Of a stretch of 64,000 nucleotides of DNA, positions 1-8,648 are shown in pieces; the first letter of the stretch is position 1; every line of letters starts with the position of its first letter. The notes under the pieces are model-generated. The model saw only the letters and a program-made list of their open reading frames with translations, did no database searches and had not been told where the DNA came from. The position numbers and the translations under genes were made by a program. Where the stretch lies: contig CP019154.1 of assembly GCA_002844335.1 (NCBI GenBank), forward strand, positions 2,604,001 to 2,668,000, read 5' to 3'. The DNA is from Haloarcula taiwanensis (GTDB taxonomy: Archaea > Halobacteriota > Halobacteria > Halobacteriales > Haloarculaceae).

Positions 1-656
1 AGCTCGTCGAGCTTCTCTTCGAGGACATCCTGTTCCTGACGGCTCTCCTCAATATCCCGGCTGCTGTTGTCTATCTCCTCCTCGCGCTCGGCCAGTTTCT
101 CGCGTTTCTCTTCGATCTGCTCGCGGAGTTCGGTCCGGCGCTGTTCGAGGTCCGGAAGGTCGCGCTGGCGGGATTCAACCGTGGCGAGTTCGTCGTTGAT
201 ATCGCCTTTCTCCGCTTCCAGCTGTTCGACTTCCGAGCGGATCGCGTCGATGTCGACCGGCCGCATGATGATTTCGCGGAGATCGTCGCCGCGAGCCACC
301 GACCGACGTGCCTCGTTGGTTTCGAGGAGGAACGCGAACAGGTCGGCGACCGATGGATCGTCAAGGTAACTCTCACCGTCAAACTGGACAGCGTCCCCCG
401 CTCGCGTGAGCGTCCGTTCGTACACTTCATCGCCGTACGTGAGGGCAACGCTCCCCTCGTCGGCGTCGCCTTTCAGTGTGGCCTGCGTACTTCCCATCGC
501 CGCCATAATAGACTGTAGAAACGATGTCCGGTTTGTGGCATTCTTCCCCGTCAGGACAGTCACGCCCGGTGGTATATCGACTGCTGTCTCATCGATCCCA
601 CCGATATTGGTGACATCAAAATGGGCGACACTAGATCCCTGTTTTGATTCTGGCAT
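1..656 (-). CDS. Archaea-specific SMC-related protein (3' part beyond window)
   Basis: Only the first ~218 residues are in the window; the gene runs off the left edge. The start is the ATG at 656. Residues ~35-45 hold an ATP-binding loop of the unusual form TGKNATNRTSF, placed after a short beta-rich head as in SMC/Rad50 ATPases. From about residue 135 the protein becomes a charged coiled coil rich in E, R, K and Q. Head plus coiled coil and this loop match the haloarchaeal SMC-related (Sph3-like) family, which in Haloferax is encoded beside the rod-determining factor RdfA; such a partner would lie left of the window. The upstream sequence has a TATA-like TTTTTATAG about 25 bp before the ATG, suggesting a leaderless transcript. 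The family is inferred from the motif; the function (chromosome organisation or cell shape) is not visible here. Confidence 0.75.
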   Translation of the reverse strand, partial: MPESKQGSSVAHFDVTNIGGIDETAVDIPPGVTVLTGKNATNRTSFLQSIMAAMGSTQATLKGDADEGSVALTYGDEVYERTLTRAGDAVQFDGESYLDDPSVADLFAFLLETNEARRSVARGDDLREIIMRPVDIDAIRSEVEQLEAEKGDINDELATVESRQRDLPDLEQRRTELREQIEEKREKLAEREEEIDNSSRDIEESRQEQDVLEEKLDE

Positions 657-922
657 TGCTCTGCCGTAGTTGGAGCGGCTATAAAAATAATTTCATTGCC
701 GAAAACCATTTTAGCCATTGGTGTCTCCGACGATGGGTTACTACGGAAGACTCGGCACGATGGGATACACCAGACCGTCGATACGCCGACAGCGATTCCG
801 GAATAACATCTGTACCAATATTATTCCGGTACAGCGTTATCGCCGAGGAAGTTCGGATCGTTCTCGAATATCTTCTGTTTTGTTATGATCTGTAACTTAT
901 ATCGCTTGTTTTTGTTTTCGAC
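657..922. promoter_or_regulatory. Divergent intergenic promoter region
   Basis: This 266-bp gap separates the leftward SMC-like gene from the rightward small gene at 923. It is AT-richer than the flanking genes. On the minus strand an AT-rich TATA-like element lies around 679-690. On the plus strand AACTTATATC around 895-905 is placed suitably for a transcript starting at or just before 923. No convincing gene is seen in between. Confidence 0.4.
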
Positions 923-1309
923 ATGCCAATCTATAAGTCGATGTGTTTGGAATCAAGTCCTGTGACCCGCTACGAAACGCTACTTGAGGTCGAACTGGAC
1001 GAGTGGGACAGTGGGTACGGTGTCTTGCAGATTGTCGATCCGGATGACAGCGACACCGCCGAGTTGCGGTTCTGCTACTTCAATGAAAACGGGAAATTCA
1101 CGAACCGACCGCTAACGCTACGCCCCGACGAAGAGACGCTAGACCGGACCACGCGAATGGTAGAGAATCTCGGCTACGTCGCCCGGACGTTCGACCCGGC
1201 AGAAATCCGTGAACTCGTGGATACGCTCGGCGAAGAGCGAGTTATCGAACTCGCACAGCTCGTCGACACACTCGGTGAAGCACGGCTGGCGGAGATACTC
1301 GGAGAGTAA
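923..1309 (+). CDS. Conserved haloarchaeal-type hypothetical protein
   Basis: A 128-residue acidic soluble protein that I do not recognise. The first ~80 residues look like a small beta-rich domain (VELDEWDSGYGVLQIVD, then LRFCYFNENG). The C-terminal ~45 residues form a helical stretch with a repeated pattern, LVDTLGEERVIELAQ followed by LVDTLGEARLAEILGE, i.e. two related ~15-residue segments. A second in-frame ATG lies seven codons in (MCLESS). The stop is 2 bp from the first crcB start, so the gene is probably co-transcribed with the two fluoride-channel genes. That neighbourhood is the only functional hint. Confidence 0.65.
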   Translation: MPIYKSMCLESSPVTRYETLLEVELDEWDSGYGVLQIVDPDDSDTAELRFCYFNENGKFTNRPLTLRPDEETLDRTTRMVENLGYVARTFDPAEIRELVDTLGEERVIELAQLVDTLGEARLAEILGE

Positions 1310-1311
1310 AA

Positions 1312-1695
1312 ATGGCGGATACCAACCCGCTAGTAACGGTCGAAACTATCGTCCTCGTAGGCCTCGGGGGGTTCGCCGGTTCGAACCTTCGGTACTTCGT
1401 CGGCCTCTTTTTTCCGGGATTGCAGGGGACGCTGCTGGTCAACGTCTGTGGCAGTTTCGCGCTCGGTGTGCTCGTGTACGAGGGACTGCAGGTCGGTGCA
1501 CTGGCCAGCGAGACGAAACTGGCCGCTTCGACCGGCTTCATCTCATCGTTCACCACCTACAGCACGTTCGCGGTAGAGACAGTATTGACGCCTGAGTGGG
1601 CTGTTGCGAACGTCGTTGGGAGCTACGCGTTGGGGTTTACCGGCGTCCTTGTCGGCCGTGAAACCGTCCGGCTGTTCACCGGAGGCGAGCGCTGA
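1312..1695 (+). CDS. crcB: CrcB/Fluc fluoride channel subunit 1
   Basis: A 127-residue protein with four hydrophobic helices, the usual CrcB/Fluc size. Family marks are visible: GGFAGSNLRYF near the N-terminus, LLVNVCGSF with the conserved Asn, and the FTTYSTF signature with the phenylalanines that line the fluoride path. CrcB proteins export toxic fluoride passively across the cytoplasmic membrane as antiparallel dimers. The gene overlaps the next crcB by one base (TGATG), implying translational coupling and a heterodimeric channel, a common arrangement when two crcB genes are paired. No fluoride riboswitch is recognisable upstream; the gene follows the preceding ORF by 2 bp. Confidence 0.93.
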   Translation: MADTNPLVTVETIVLVGLGGFAGSNLRYFVGLFFPGLQGTLLVNVCGSFALGVLVYEGLQVGALASETKLAASTGFISSFTTYSTFAVETVLTPEWAVANVVGSYALGFTGVLVGRETVRLFTGGER

Positions 1696-2054
1696 TGGTC
1701 GCTATCGAATCGGCGCATCTGGTCGGGGCCGGTGGGGCACTCGGGGCACTCTGTCGCCACTATCTGTCGGGAGCGGTCCAGCGAGAACCGGTCCCGCTCG
1801 GGACGCTCACAGTGAACGCAGTCGGAAGCTTCGTTTTGGGACTGGTCACGTTCGCTGGTGTGACCGGTGACGCGGCGTTGCTTGTCGGTGTCGGTGCGTG
1901 CGGATCGTTCACGACGTTTTCCTCGTTTTCGGTAGAGACAGTCCGACTGTGGGAGGACGGCTACGTAGGGCTGGCTGTGGGCAACGCTGTCGGGAACCTC
2001 GTCTGTGCGCTGGCTGGAATCGGACTGGCCTGGGGCCTCGTGCGGGCCGTGTGA
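1695..2054 (+). CDS. crcB: CrcB/Fluc fluoride channel subunit 2
   Basis: A 119-residue, four-helix membrane protein homologous to its upstream neighbour. Visible motifs are GAGGALGALCRHYL, LTVNAVGSF and FTTFSSFSVET. The start overlaps the previous stop by one base. The pair probably assembles as a dual-topology-like heterodimer in which each subunit contributes phenylalanine and asparagine residues to the two fluoride pores. It ends 12 bp before the convergent HerA-like gene. Confidence 0.93.
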   Translation: MVAIESAHLVGAGGALGALCRHYLSGAVQREPVPLGTLTVNAVGSFVLGLVTFAGVTGDAALLVGVGACGSFTTFSSFSVETVRLWEDGYVGLAVGNAVGNLVCALAGIGLAWGLVRAV

Positions 2055-2066
2055 CTCATAGAGTCG

Positions 2067-3131
2067 TCATTTTTCAGAACGTGCCACAGAGCAGTCCTGC
2101 TCTCTGTCTGCGCCGAGGTCACTTGCCCGCGGGGTCTCGCCGCCGTGGGGCGTCCGCCGTTCGCGGACAGTCACGTGATGGACGGATTCGGTGCCGTCGT
2201 CAACAACGAGCGCGTCACCGGTCGTCTCCGGAAGCCGGGCCGCGAAATCGCCGTCGAGATACGTCGGCTGGGCGGCCTGTAGTGCGTCGATGTCAGCCGT
2301 ACTCGTCAGTCGGTGTGCGACGAGCAGATCAGTCTGAGAGACGATTGTCGCCGGGACCGCGCTGGGTCGCTGTGTCGCCAGCACACAACTCACACCGGGC
2401 TGGCGGCCTCGCGTGACGAGACGGCGAAGCGGACGCCGGGCAACGCCGTCAGTAAACGCGTGGGCTTCGTCGACCAATAGCCACGGCAGTCGGCACGTCT
2501 GCTCGGCCACCCGAACGTCGTACAGCGAAGTCGCGACAGCAGCGAGGACCGTGCTGGCTGGTCGAGAGGCCAGTCCCGACAGATCGAACACTGTCAGGCT
2601 ATCGCTGCACAGCGTTTCTGTCTCGATACCCGCAGCATCGAAGATATCCCATGACGCGGCGAGCGCGAGATGGTTCGCTGCCGCGCGAGCGGTACTCGCC
2701 GCCGCATCCGCATCGGCTACCCACGAGCGCATCCCGTCGAGTGTCACACACTCGCTCGCCGCTCGCCACACAAGCGCGCCTGCACCTCGTTCCGGGTCGA
2801 GGCCGAGCACCGTACACCACTGGCGCGGGTCAAGCGCGTTCGCGCAAACGCTGGGATGTATGACCGTCGCAGACACATCCGCAGTTCCGAGCGGCGTGAA
2901 CGCCCCCATCGGGTCGATGACGACCGGGGCGACCCCCTCAGCGGCAATCAGTCCCTCGGCGAAGACGCCGAGCGTGTACGTCTTCCCCGACCCACGTTTG
3001 CCAACGACGAGACCGACGTGTGGCCGGTCGACATCGAGATTGACTGGAGCACTGCTGCTTCCATCGCGGGCCCGATAGTGGCCCAGCCGCGTCGTTGCCC
3101 CCGTCGCTTCCCCGCGCCCGAGAACGACCAT
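2067..3131 (-). CDS. HerA-like (FtsK-HerA superfamily) ATPase
   Basis: A 354-residue protein with a P-loop VVGKRGSGKT at residues ~43-51, a Walker B LLVDEAH at ~218-224 and a downstream ATQRPSAVP motif at ~252-260. This order is that of HerA/DUF87-type hexameric translocases. The N-terminal ~35 residues form a short beta-rich lead-in, smaller than the HAS-barrel of classical HerA. No nurA nuclease gene is adjacent, so a role in end resection with NurA is not supported by context; haloarchaea carry several such orphan ATPases. The C-terminal ~30 residues are charged and low in structure. It is divergently transcribed from the gene at 3207, 75 bp away, with TATA-like stretches between. Confidence 0.8.
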   Translation of the reverse strand: MVVLGRGEATGATTRLGHYRARDGSSSAPVNLDVDRPHVGLVVGKRGSGKTYTLGVFAEGLIAAEGVAPVVIDPMGAFTPLGTADVSATVIHPSVCANALDPRQWCTVLGLDPERGAGALVWRAASECVTLDGMRSWVADADAAASTARAAANHLALAASWDIFDAAGIETETLCSDSLTVFDLSGLASRPASTVLAAVATSLYDVRVAEQTCRLPWLLVDEAHAFTDGVARRPLRRLVTRGRQPGVSCVLATQRPSAVPATIVSQTDLLVAHRLTSTADIDALQAAQPTYLDGDFAARLPETTGDALVVDDGTESVHHVTVRERRTPHGGETPRASDLGADREQDCSVARSEK

Positions 3132-3206
3132 GCCGGCGGTTGACCCCTTCCGGTATTTGAACGTTCGTCCAAGGGTTCAAATACGAGTTCGGAACCACGC
3201 CTGTCC

Positions 3207-3653
3207 ATGTCAGATTCGCTGTGGCGCGACGAACGTGCTATCGAGGGACTGCCGATTCGCCTCGTTATCGCGCTGGTGGTCGGCGTCGCCTGCCTCTCCG
3301 TGATGATGAGTACTATTTCGGGAATCGAGACGCTACAAGTGACGGAGATCGACGTTGAGCCACACCCGGAAGTGGCGAATCCGGGGTCACAGGACATCGT
3401 TGTCACTGTCGTCGACTCGAAAGGGTCACCGGTCTCCGGCGCAACGGTCGTCGCGAAAAGCGGGACGGCGACACTCTCGTCAGTCAAGACCGGCGAAACA
3501 GGTAGTGCAGGGAACGCGACCCTCTCGCTGTCGCCGTCGCTCGGGCCGAATCAACAGGACGGCACAGTCACGTTCGAGGTGAAACCGCCGGCGGGCAGCA
3601 GCTACGAGGACGCCCGCTCGAACACCGACCTGCTCGTCGTCAGGTCGCCCTAG
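3207..3653 (+). CDS. Membrane-anchored protein with Ig-like (carboxypeptidase-regulatory-like) domain
   Basis: A 148-residue protein with one transmembrane helix near the N-terminus (LPIRLVIALVVGVACLSVMM) followed by an extracytoplasmic beta domain. The domain contains VVTVVDSKGSPVSGATVVA, typical of bacterial Ig-like or carboxypeptidase-regulatory-like folds. The N-terminus RDERAIEGLPIRLVIALVVG resembles haloarchaeal pilin-like anchors, but no clear prepilin cleavage motif is seen. Function is unknown; attachment or scaffolding at the cell surface is only inference. Its 3' end overlaps the convergent methyltransferase-like gene by 4 bp. Confidence 0.65.
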   Translation: MSDSLWRDERAIEGLPIRLVIALVVGVACLSVMMSTISGIETLQVTEIDVEPHPEVANPGSQDIVVTVVDSKGSPVSGATVVAKSGTATLSSVKTGETGSAGNATLSLSPSLGPNQQDGTVTFEVKPPAGSSYEDARSNTDLLVVRSP

Positions 3654-4381
3654 CCGTCCCAGTCTATCCACTCCTGCTCCCAGCCAGCGCGGGACTGGGC
3701 CGCCCGGCGGGCGTGCTCGCGGTCCTCGCGGTGAGTCCGGTTGCGCTCGACGGTGTCGGCCTGCTCGCCCTCGACGAGCATTGGCTGGAAGGCGACGGTG
3801 CCGTGTCGCTCGACCGACCCGTCAGCGTCGACGACGGCCAGCGACTGCTCGCCGGTTCCCAGCGGCATCACCAGCCGCCCGTCGTCGGTCAGTTGCCGGA
3901 GGAGCGCCCTGGGCGGGTCGATTGCGGCGGCTTCCAGCAGGATTCGGTCGTAGGGCGCGTACTCGGGCAGTCCGTCGGCCCCATCGCGGCGGTCGACGAG
4001 GACGGCGTCGTAGCCCGCCTGGGCCAGGTTCTGGCGCGCTTCGGCGACGAGCCGCCGCGTGATGTCTATCGCCTGTACGTTGGCCGCGCCGACGTGTTCT
4101 GCCAGCACCGCGGCCGTGTAGCCGACGCCGGCACCGACCACGAGCACGTCGTCGTCTTCTTCGGGCGACAGGGCTTCGAGCACTCGGCCGGCGGTGCTGG
4201 GCGAGAGCACGCGCGTGCCAAGGCGTTCGAACGGGCGGTCGGAGTAAGCCTGTTGCTCGCCGACGAAGGCCTCGCGGGGGACGGCGCGCATCGCTGTCGA
4301 CAGCCACGCGCTCCGGACGACACCCTTACTGTCGTGTTGCAGGCTGTCGACCATGTCGTCCCGCAGTACCGCCGGATCCAT
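3650..4381 (-). CDS. Protein-L-isoaspartate O-methyltransferase-like protein (paralogue)
   Basis: I chose the ATG at 4381 (MDPAVLRDDMVDSL), giving 243 residues; an upstream in-frame extension to 4468 lacks family character. The SAM-binding motif I is VLVVGAGVGYTAAVLA, and AMRAVPREAFV matches the N-terminal signature of PIMT enzymes. PIMT repairs isoaspartyl residues in aged proteins using S-adenosylmethionine. The canonical substrate-loop GSGQTIS of the neighbour at 4443 is replaced here by LGTRVLSPSTAGRV, so substrate or activity may have diverged. It lies 61 bp downstream of the canonical pcm on the same strand, suggesting an old tandem duplication. Confidence 0.8.
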   Translation of the reverse strand: MDPAVLRDDMVDSLQHDSKGVVRSAWLSTAMRAVPREAFVGEQQAYSDRPFERLGTRVLSPSTAGRVLEALSPEEDDDVLVVGAGVGYTAAVLAEHVGAANVQAIDITRRLVAEARQNLAQAGYDAVLVDRRDGADGLPEYAPYDRILLEAAAIDPPRALLRQLTDDGRLVMPLGTGEQSLAVVDADGSVERHGTVAFQPMLVEGEQADTVERNRTHREDREHARRAAQSRAGWEQEWIDWDG

Positions 4382-4442
4382 ATCACTATATTCGGCCAGA
4401 GCTATATCAATGGCGCGACAACGGCCACGTCTGTCGAAACCG

Positions 4443-5066
4443 CTACTGGAGCGGGACGAATCGAACACCGCCGTGGTCGGCCCTATTAAGCGTGCCGTCA
4501 GCCTGTTTCTCCGCCCGGATAAGGCGCTGTTGTCCGTCGCCGAGCGGGGCCAGGAGGACGCCGCCGTCGCGGGTCTGGTCGACGAGCGGACCGGGGAACT
4601 CCGGCGCGGCGCAGGTCAGGTACGTTCGGTCGTAGGGCGCGTGTTCGGACCACCCCTGCTTGCCGTCGCCGGCGCGAACGGAGACGTCTCCGTAACCGGT
4701 CACTTCGAGTGTATCACAGGCCTCGTCAGCCAGCGATGCGTGGTACTCCACACTGTAGACGTTCTCGGGACCGACTAGTTCGGCGGTCACCGCGGCGTGG
4801 TAACCACATCCCGTACCAATCTCCAGTACCTGATCCCCGGGAGATAGGTCGAGTAACTCGGCCATGATTGCGACCATGTGCGGCGCAGAAATCGTCTGGC
4901 CCGACCCAATCGGGAGCGGGCGGTCGGTGTAGGCGTCGTGTCGCCTGTCGGTCGGGACAAACCGGTGGCGGGGGACCGACGCTATCGCCGCGAGGACGGT
5001 CTCGTCGGAGACACGCGAGCGCAGGCGGTCGGCCAGCCGCGACCGCTGCCGGTCCCAGTCGGCCAT
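4443..5066 (-). CDS. pcm: Protein-L-isoaspartate O-methyltransferase
   Basis: The start at 5066 (MADWDRQR) gives 207 residues, the usual PIMT length. The signature GSGQTISAPHMVA is intact, SAM-binding motif I is VLEIGTGCGYHAAVTA, and AIASVPRHRFVP is the conserved N-terminal segment. The enzyme methylates L-isoaspartyl residues so that they can revert to aspartate, in the cytoplasm. It follows the zinc-finger gene at 5068 by a single base, so the three minus-strand genes from 5721 down to 3650 are probably one operon. Confidence 0.93.
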   Translation of the reverse strand: MADWDRQRSRLADRLRSRVSDETVLAAIASVPRHRFVPTDRRHDAYTDRPLPIGSGQTISAPHMVAIMAELLDLSPGDQVLEIGTGCGYHAAVTAELVGPENVYSVEYHASLADEACDTLEVTGYGDVSVRAGDGKQGWSEHAPYDRTYLTCAAPEFPGPLVDQTRDGGVLLAPLGDGQQRLIRAEKQADGTLNRADHGGVRFVPLQ

Positions 5067-5067
5067 C

Positions 5068-5721
5068 CTACCACGCCGACCACGCCGTGGTCGACTCGTC
5101 TCTGACGTACAGCCGGTTGATGTCCTTCGCGATACCCATGTCGCCGTCGTGGTCCATGTTCTCGTGGTCGTAGCCGTGGGCGTCGTCGCGGACGTGAATC
5201 CCCTCAACGGTGAACTCCTCCTCGCCGAACTCCTCGGTTTCGCCGACCACGAACTCGTAGTCGCCGGGGACGTGGAGCTTGAAGCTCTCGGTCTCGTCGT
5301 GCGTGCCGTCTTTCGGGTGCATCGTGACGTTGACCGAGACGTTGCCGACGGCCCGCGACCAGATGGTTTCGACGTCCTCGGCGGCCGCCTCGTCTTCGCG
5401 GCCGTCCGCGGTCTCTAAACTGGTAATGCGGGCGGTCACGACGGCCTCTTCGGTCTCCAGTAAGAACTCCTCGCCGACGGACAGCTCTTCTTCGGCCGGC
5501 ACGTCGACCTCTGCGGTGAAGGAGTCGCCGTCCTGTGAGACGACAACGCTTCGCTCTAGTGTCTCCTCCTCTGGCAGTTGCTCCTTGTGGACGTGGTCAC
5601 AGTCCGTACAGCGGACCGTCACGTGGCCGCCCGGCTTCAGCACCTCGTGAACCGTTTCCAGGTCCGGCGAACAGGCCGGACACGGGAGGGCGATGCGGTC
5701 GCCCGGTGTAGCGTCTGTCAT
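5068..5721 (-). CDS. HVO_0476-type zinc-finger protein
   Basis: A 217-residue, strongly acidic protein. The N-terminus has a zinc ribbon, LPCPACSPD ... VRCTDCDH (two CxxC knuckles about 28 residues apart). Beta-rich sequence follows, ending in a histidine/aspartate-rich segment (HGYDHENMDHDGD). The architecture matches the haloarchaeal family I remember as HVO_0476; its biochemical role is not established as far as I know. It is the first gene of the putative pcm operon and is separated from pcm by 1 bp, which suggests a shared role in protein quality control, but that is inference. Confidence 0.75.
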   Translation of the reverse strand: MTDATPGDRIALPCPACSPDLETVHEVLKPGGHVTVRCTDCDHVHKEQLPEEETLERSVVVSQDGDSFTAEVDVPAEEELSVGEEFLLETEEAVVTARITSLETADGREDEAAAEDVETIWSRAVGNVSVNVTMHPKDGTHDETESFKLHVPGDYEFVVGETEEFGEEEFTVEGIHVRDDAHGYDHENMDHDGDMGIAKDINRLYVRDESTTAWSAW

Positions 5722-5831
5722 ATGCAGGCGTTGACTGCGCTCCCGTAAATGGTCGTCGCCACGGCGCTGCTCGTGGTTCTGTCTCGCATAGTCACGCTGC
5801 CTTTCTTGAGCCGCCGGATCAAACGACAGGT

Positions 5832-6248
5832 ATGGCGCGCCGACAGAGCCGTGCCGACATCGTAAGCGGTGCCATCATCGCCCTGACAGCCATGGCCGGT
5901 GTGGCGGTCTGGTCTCGCCTCCCCGCCGAAGTCGCGATTCACTTCTCCGCGTCGGGCACGCCCGATAACTACGTCTCGAAGCCGGTCGGTGTCGTTCTCA
6001 TGCCGGCGCTGATGCTCGGAACCCTCATTGTGTTGAAAGGGGCGTTCCGCTACGACCCGCCGGACGTGCCGCAAGTAGCGGCCACGGTCACCGTCGCAAC
6101 GATGGCGTTCATGGGGGCGATACACGGACTCGTGCTCGCTTGGAACCTCGGCTACCAAGTCCCGTTCGACCTCGTCCTCGTCGGATCTCTCGTCTGGGCG
6201 GTGCTCATCGTCGGATATGCTGTGAAGATGGAATACGAACACGAGTAG
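5832..6248 (+). CDS. DUF1648-type integral membrane protein
   Basis: A 138-residue protein with four predicted membrane helices. The first helix is followed by LPAEVAIHFSASGTPDNYVSKP, the hallmark of DUF1648 proteins related to SdpI, in which a conserved 'P..I..H....G.pd.y..k' loop lies outside the membrane. In bacteria SdpI relatives give immunity to a peptide toxin; in haloarchaea the role is unknown. It stands alone between two minus-strand genes, with a 110-bp upstream gap. Confidence 0.75.
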   Translation: MARRQSRADIVSGAIIALTAMAGVAVWSRLPAEVAIHFSASGTPDNYVSKPVGVVLMPALMLGTLIVLKGAFRYDPPDVPQVAATVTVATMAFMGAIHGLVLAWNLGYQVPFDLVLVGSLVWAVLIVGYAVKMEYEHE

Positions 6249-6434
6249 GAGAAACCATCAGCGGTCGGCATGGGCGACCCACGCTTCCATTCCTGTCTGT
6301 CGTGACTCCGTTCTGGCCCCGGGTCGGTCACTCTACACGAGGAAATGTCACTGCCACATCTGCCTCGCGGTTCATTTTACTCACCGCTCGGCTCCGGGAG
6401 GTCTACGACCTCCCCGTGTTCGCGGCGTTGCCGC

Positions 6435-7388
6435 TCACTTTACCCGAGGAAGTTCCACTTCCTCTCCATCCGCATACACGGTCGGCTCCGTCAGAATTCC
6501 GTCCAGATGGATCGGCGCGTGCACGTCGCCACCCATTGCGTGGTCGTCGCCGATAGCGATGTGGACAGTGCCGCCGGCCTTCTCGTCTAGAAGAACAGAG
6601 CCGACGAGTTCGGTCACAGCGACGTTCGTGCCGATACCCAGCTCTGCGAGATTGTACGCGTCTTGGCCGACTTCCTCGGCAGCGTCCTCGACCTGTGCGC
6701 GGATATCGGGGTCGTCGATGTCCGTGACGTAGCCGTCCTCAACCTCGAAGGTGAGACGCTTCCCGTCGAGTTTGCCGTGGGGGCGCATCGTCCCGTCGAC
6801 GACGAATGTGCCGTCGGCCGTCTCAGGGGCGAGGAACACCTCGCCAGCGGGGAGGTTCGACATCTCGCCGGCCTCGTGGACAATGCCGGTGTCCATGTGC
6901 CACTCGCGCGCACCGATGCCGAACGTGATATCGGTCCCTTGGAGTGACGTGACGCGAATTTCCTCAGCGTCTTCGACCTGCGCCAGCACGTCCTCGCAGT
7001 GCTGTTCGATACGGTGGTAATCGGCGTCTAACCCCATGAGGAACACGCCCTCACTAATCCCGGGCAGGGTCGCGACGCGGGCACCGGCCTCGTTGGCGTC
7101 GGTTCGGGCTTCTGTGTGGCTCAGGCTCTTCGTCGTGGGCGCGAGTACGACATCAGCGGTCTTCATCGCGCCGGCGACCGGCGCGGGCGGCTCTGCGCCG
7201 TGTTGCTCACCCGGCGGATAGCGAACGAAAACGGAGTCGTCAGTAATCTCTGTGGCGACGCGATACAGCGCTTCGCCGATTGAGTTCCGCTGGTCATCAG
7301 TGACGACCGCACACGATTCGTCAGGCTGGAGGTTCAGACACTGTTTGACGGCAGTCTCGGCGGGCGCGCGAAGCGACGAGTTGTCCAT
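6435..7388 (-). CDS. Aminopeptidase (M29/thermophilic-aminopeptidase-like)
   Basis: A 317-residue protein beginning with a ~100-residue domain that carries the VVLAPTTKSLSHTEAR segment. The later part has GEVFLAPETADGTFVVDG, the family's metal-binding Glu region, followed by ELGIGTN and GTVHIAIGDDHAMGGDVHAP. These match M29-like leucyl aminopeptidases found in archaea. The products cleave N-terminal residues from peptides in the cytoplasm with two metal ions. Monocistronic by context: 192 bp separate its start from the divergent GAPDH gene. The exact substrate cannot be read from sequence. Confidence 0.85.
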   Translation of the reverse strand: MDNSSLRAPAETAVKQCLNLQPDESCAVVTDDQRNSIGEALYRVATEITDDSVFVRYPPGEQHGAEPPAPVAGAMKTADVVLAPTTKSLSHTEARTDANEAGARVATLPGISEGVFLMGLDADYHRIEQHCEDVLAQVEDAEEIRVTSLQGTDITFGIGAREWHMDTGIVHEAGEMSNLPAGEVFLAPETADGTFVVDGTMRPHGKLDGKRLTFEVEDGYVTDIDDPDIRAQVEDAAEEVGQDAYNLAELGIGTNVAVTELVGSVLLDEKAGGTVHIAIGDDHAMGGDVHAPIHLDGILTEPTVYADGEEVELPRVK

Positions 7389-7534
7389 ACAACTAAGTGC
7401 GTACTCCGCCTGAATAACTCTTGATAGACTGCCGGCGTACGCCGCCGAAACACACTACAGCTCAGTGTTTTCTGATAATTTGTGTTAAAAGCTCACAATG
7501 TCCAGAGGTACAACTATCTGAGTTAATTTCTCCG

Positions 7535-7570
7535 TATATTAATCACAAAGAATATACTCTCCCCGGAGGA
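7535..7570 (+). promoter_or_regulatory. Promoter and ribosome-binding site of gap
   Basis: A TATA-like TATATTAAT lies around 7536-7543 and a clear Shine-Dalgarno GGAGGA at 7565-7570, eleven bases before the ATG at 7581. Most genes in this window look leaderless, so a leadered mRNA with a strong SD here is notable. Confidence 0.55.
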
Positions 7571-7580
7571 AAGGACGTGT

Positions 7581-8645
7581 ATGCTCCACGTGGGCATCAA
7601 CGGCTTCGGCACCATCGGGAAACGCGTCGCTGACGCGGTGCGTGTCCAGCCAGATATGACAGTTGCGGGCGTCGCAAAGCGCTCGCCGAACTTCGAGGCA
7701 ACTATCGCAGACGACCGCGGCTACGACCTCTACGCCGCGGACGGCCGCGAACCGTTCGAGGACGCCGACCTCGCGACGGCCGGGACGGTCCATGACCTCA
7801 TCGAGACGAGCGACGTGGTCGTCGACACCACGCCAAGTGGCGTCGGCGCGGCTAACGCGTCGCTGTATACCGAGCACGACACGCCAGCCATCTTCCAAGG
7901 TGGGGAAGACGCTGCTGTGGCAGATGTGAGCTTCAATGCTCGCGCCAACTACGAAAATGCGGTCGGGGCTGACACGGCCCGCGTTGTCTCCTGTAATACA
8001 ACAGGCCTGTCACGCCTCCTCGCACCGCTCAAGGAATCATACGGCGTTGAAAAATCACGTGTGACACTGGTCCGGCGTGGTGCTGACCCGGGCCAGACCG
8101 GTCGCGGCCCGATCAACGACACACTTCCCGACCCCGTCGAAATCCCCTCCCACCACGGTCCTGACGTCCAGACGATTTTTCCCGACCTCGACATCGACAC
8201 GATGGGAATGAAGGTCCCGACGACGCAGATGCATACCCACAGCGTCAATGTCACGCTGGAAAGCGAGCCAACGACGGAAGAAGTCACGTCCCTCCTCGCC
8301 GACGAGTCGCGCCTGTTCCTTATCCCTGAGACGCTTGGTATCGACGGTGCGGGGAAGCTCAAGGAGTACACTCGCGACGCCGGTCGTCCGCGCGGTGACG
8401 TATGGGAGAACTGTATCTGGGCCGAATCCATCACGGTCGAAGGACGGGACCTCTACCTGTTCCAGGCCATCCACCAGGAAGCCGACGTGGTGCCCGAGAA
8501 TATCGACGCCGTCCGCGCACTCTCCGAGCGGACCGCAAGCGCCGAAAAGAGCATCCGACGCACCGACGAAGCTCTCGGCGTCGGTCGCGGCCTCGTCGAA
8601 CACGACGGCAGCCCACAGCGCGTCGACAGTCACGCCGACGACTGA
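7581..8645 (+). CDS. gap: Type II glyceraldehyde-3-phosphate dehydrogenase
   Basis: A 354-residue protein with the Rossmann motif [16 protein letters not shown] at the N-terminus and the catalytic cysteine in [11 protein letters not shown] (Cys138), both in the form specific to archaeal (type II) GAPDH. The enzyme interconverts glyceraldehyde 3-phosphate and 1,3-bisphosphoglycerate with NAD(P) and in haloarchaea is chiefly gluconeogenic. The C-terminal ~15 residues are an acidic tail slightly longer than usual. The ATG is supported by the Shine-Dalgarno sequence upstream. It ends 3 bp before the convergent phosphoesterase gene. Confidence 0.95.
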   Translation: MLHVGINGFGTIGKRVADAVRVQPDMTVAGVAKRSPNFEATIADDRGYDLYAADGREPFEDADLATAGTVHDLIETSDVVVDTTPSGVGAANASLYTEHDTPAIFQGGEDAAVADVSFNARANYENAVGADTARVVSCNTTGLSRLLAPLKESYGVEKSRVTLVRRGADPGQTGRGPINDTLPDPVEIPSHHGPDVQTIFPDLDIDTMGMKVPTTQMHTHSVNVTLESEPTTEEVTSLLADESRLFLIPETLGIDGAGKLKEYTRDAGRPRGDVWENCIWAESITVEGRDLYLFQAIHQEADVVPENIDAVRALSERTASAEKSIRRTDEALGVGRGLVEHDGSPQRVDSHADD

Positions 8646-8648
8646 TTC

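Noticed and set aside
644-895. An 83-codon plus-strand frame between the SMC-like and small hypothetical genes
   Set aside because: It starts inside the SMC-like gene and covers the divergent promoter region; composition is not protein-like.
1240-1312. Fluoride riboswitch before crcB
   Set aside because: The space between the preceding stop and crcB is 2 bp, and no pseudoknot-like conserved core was recognised; upstream sequence is coding.
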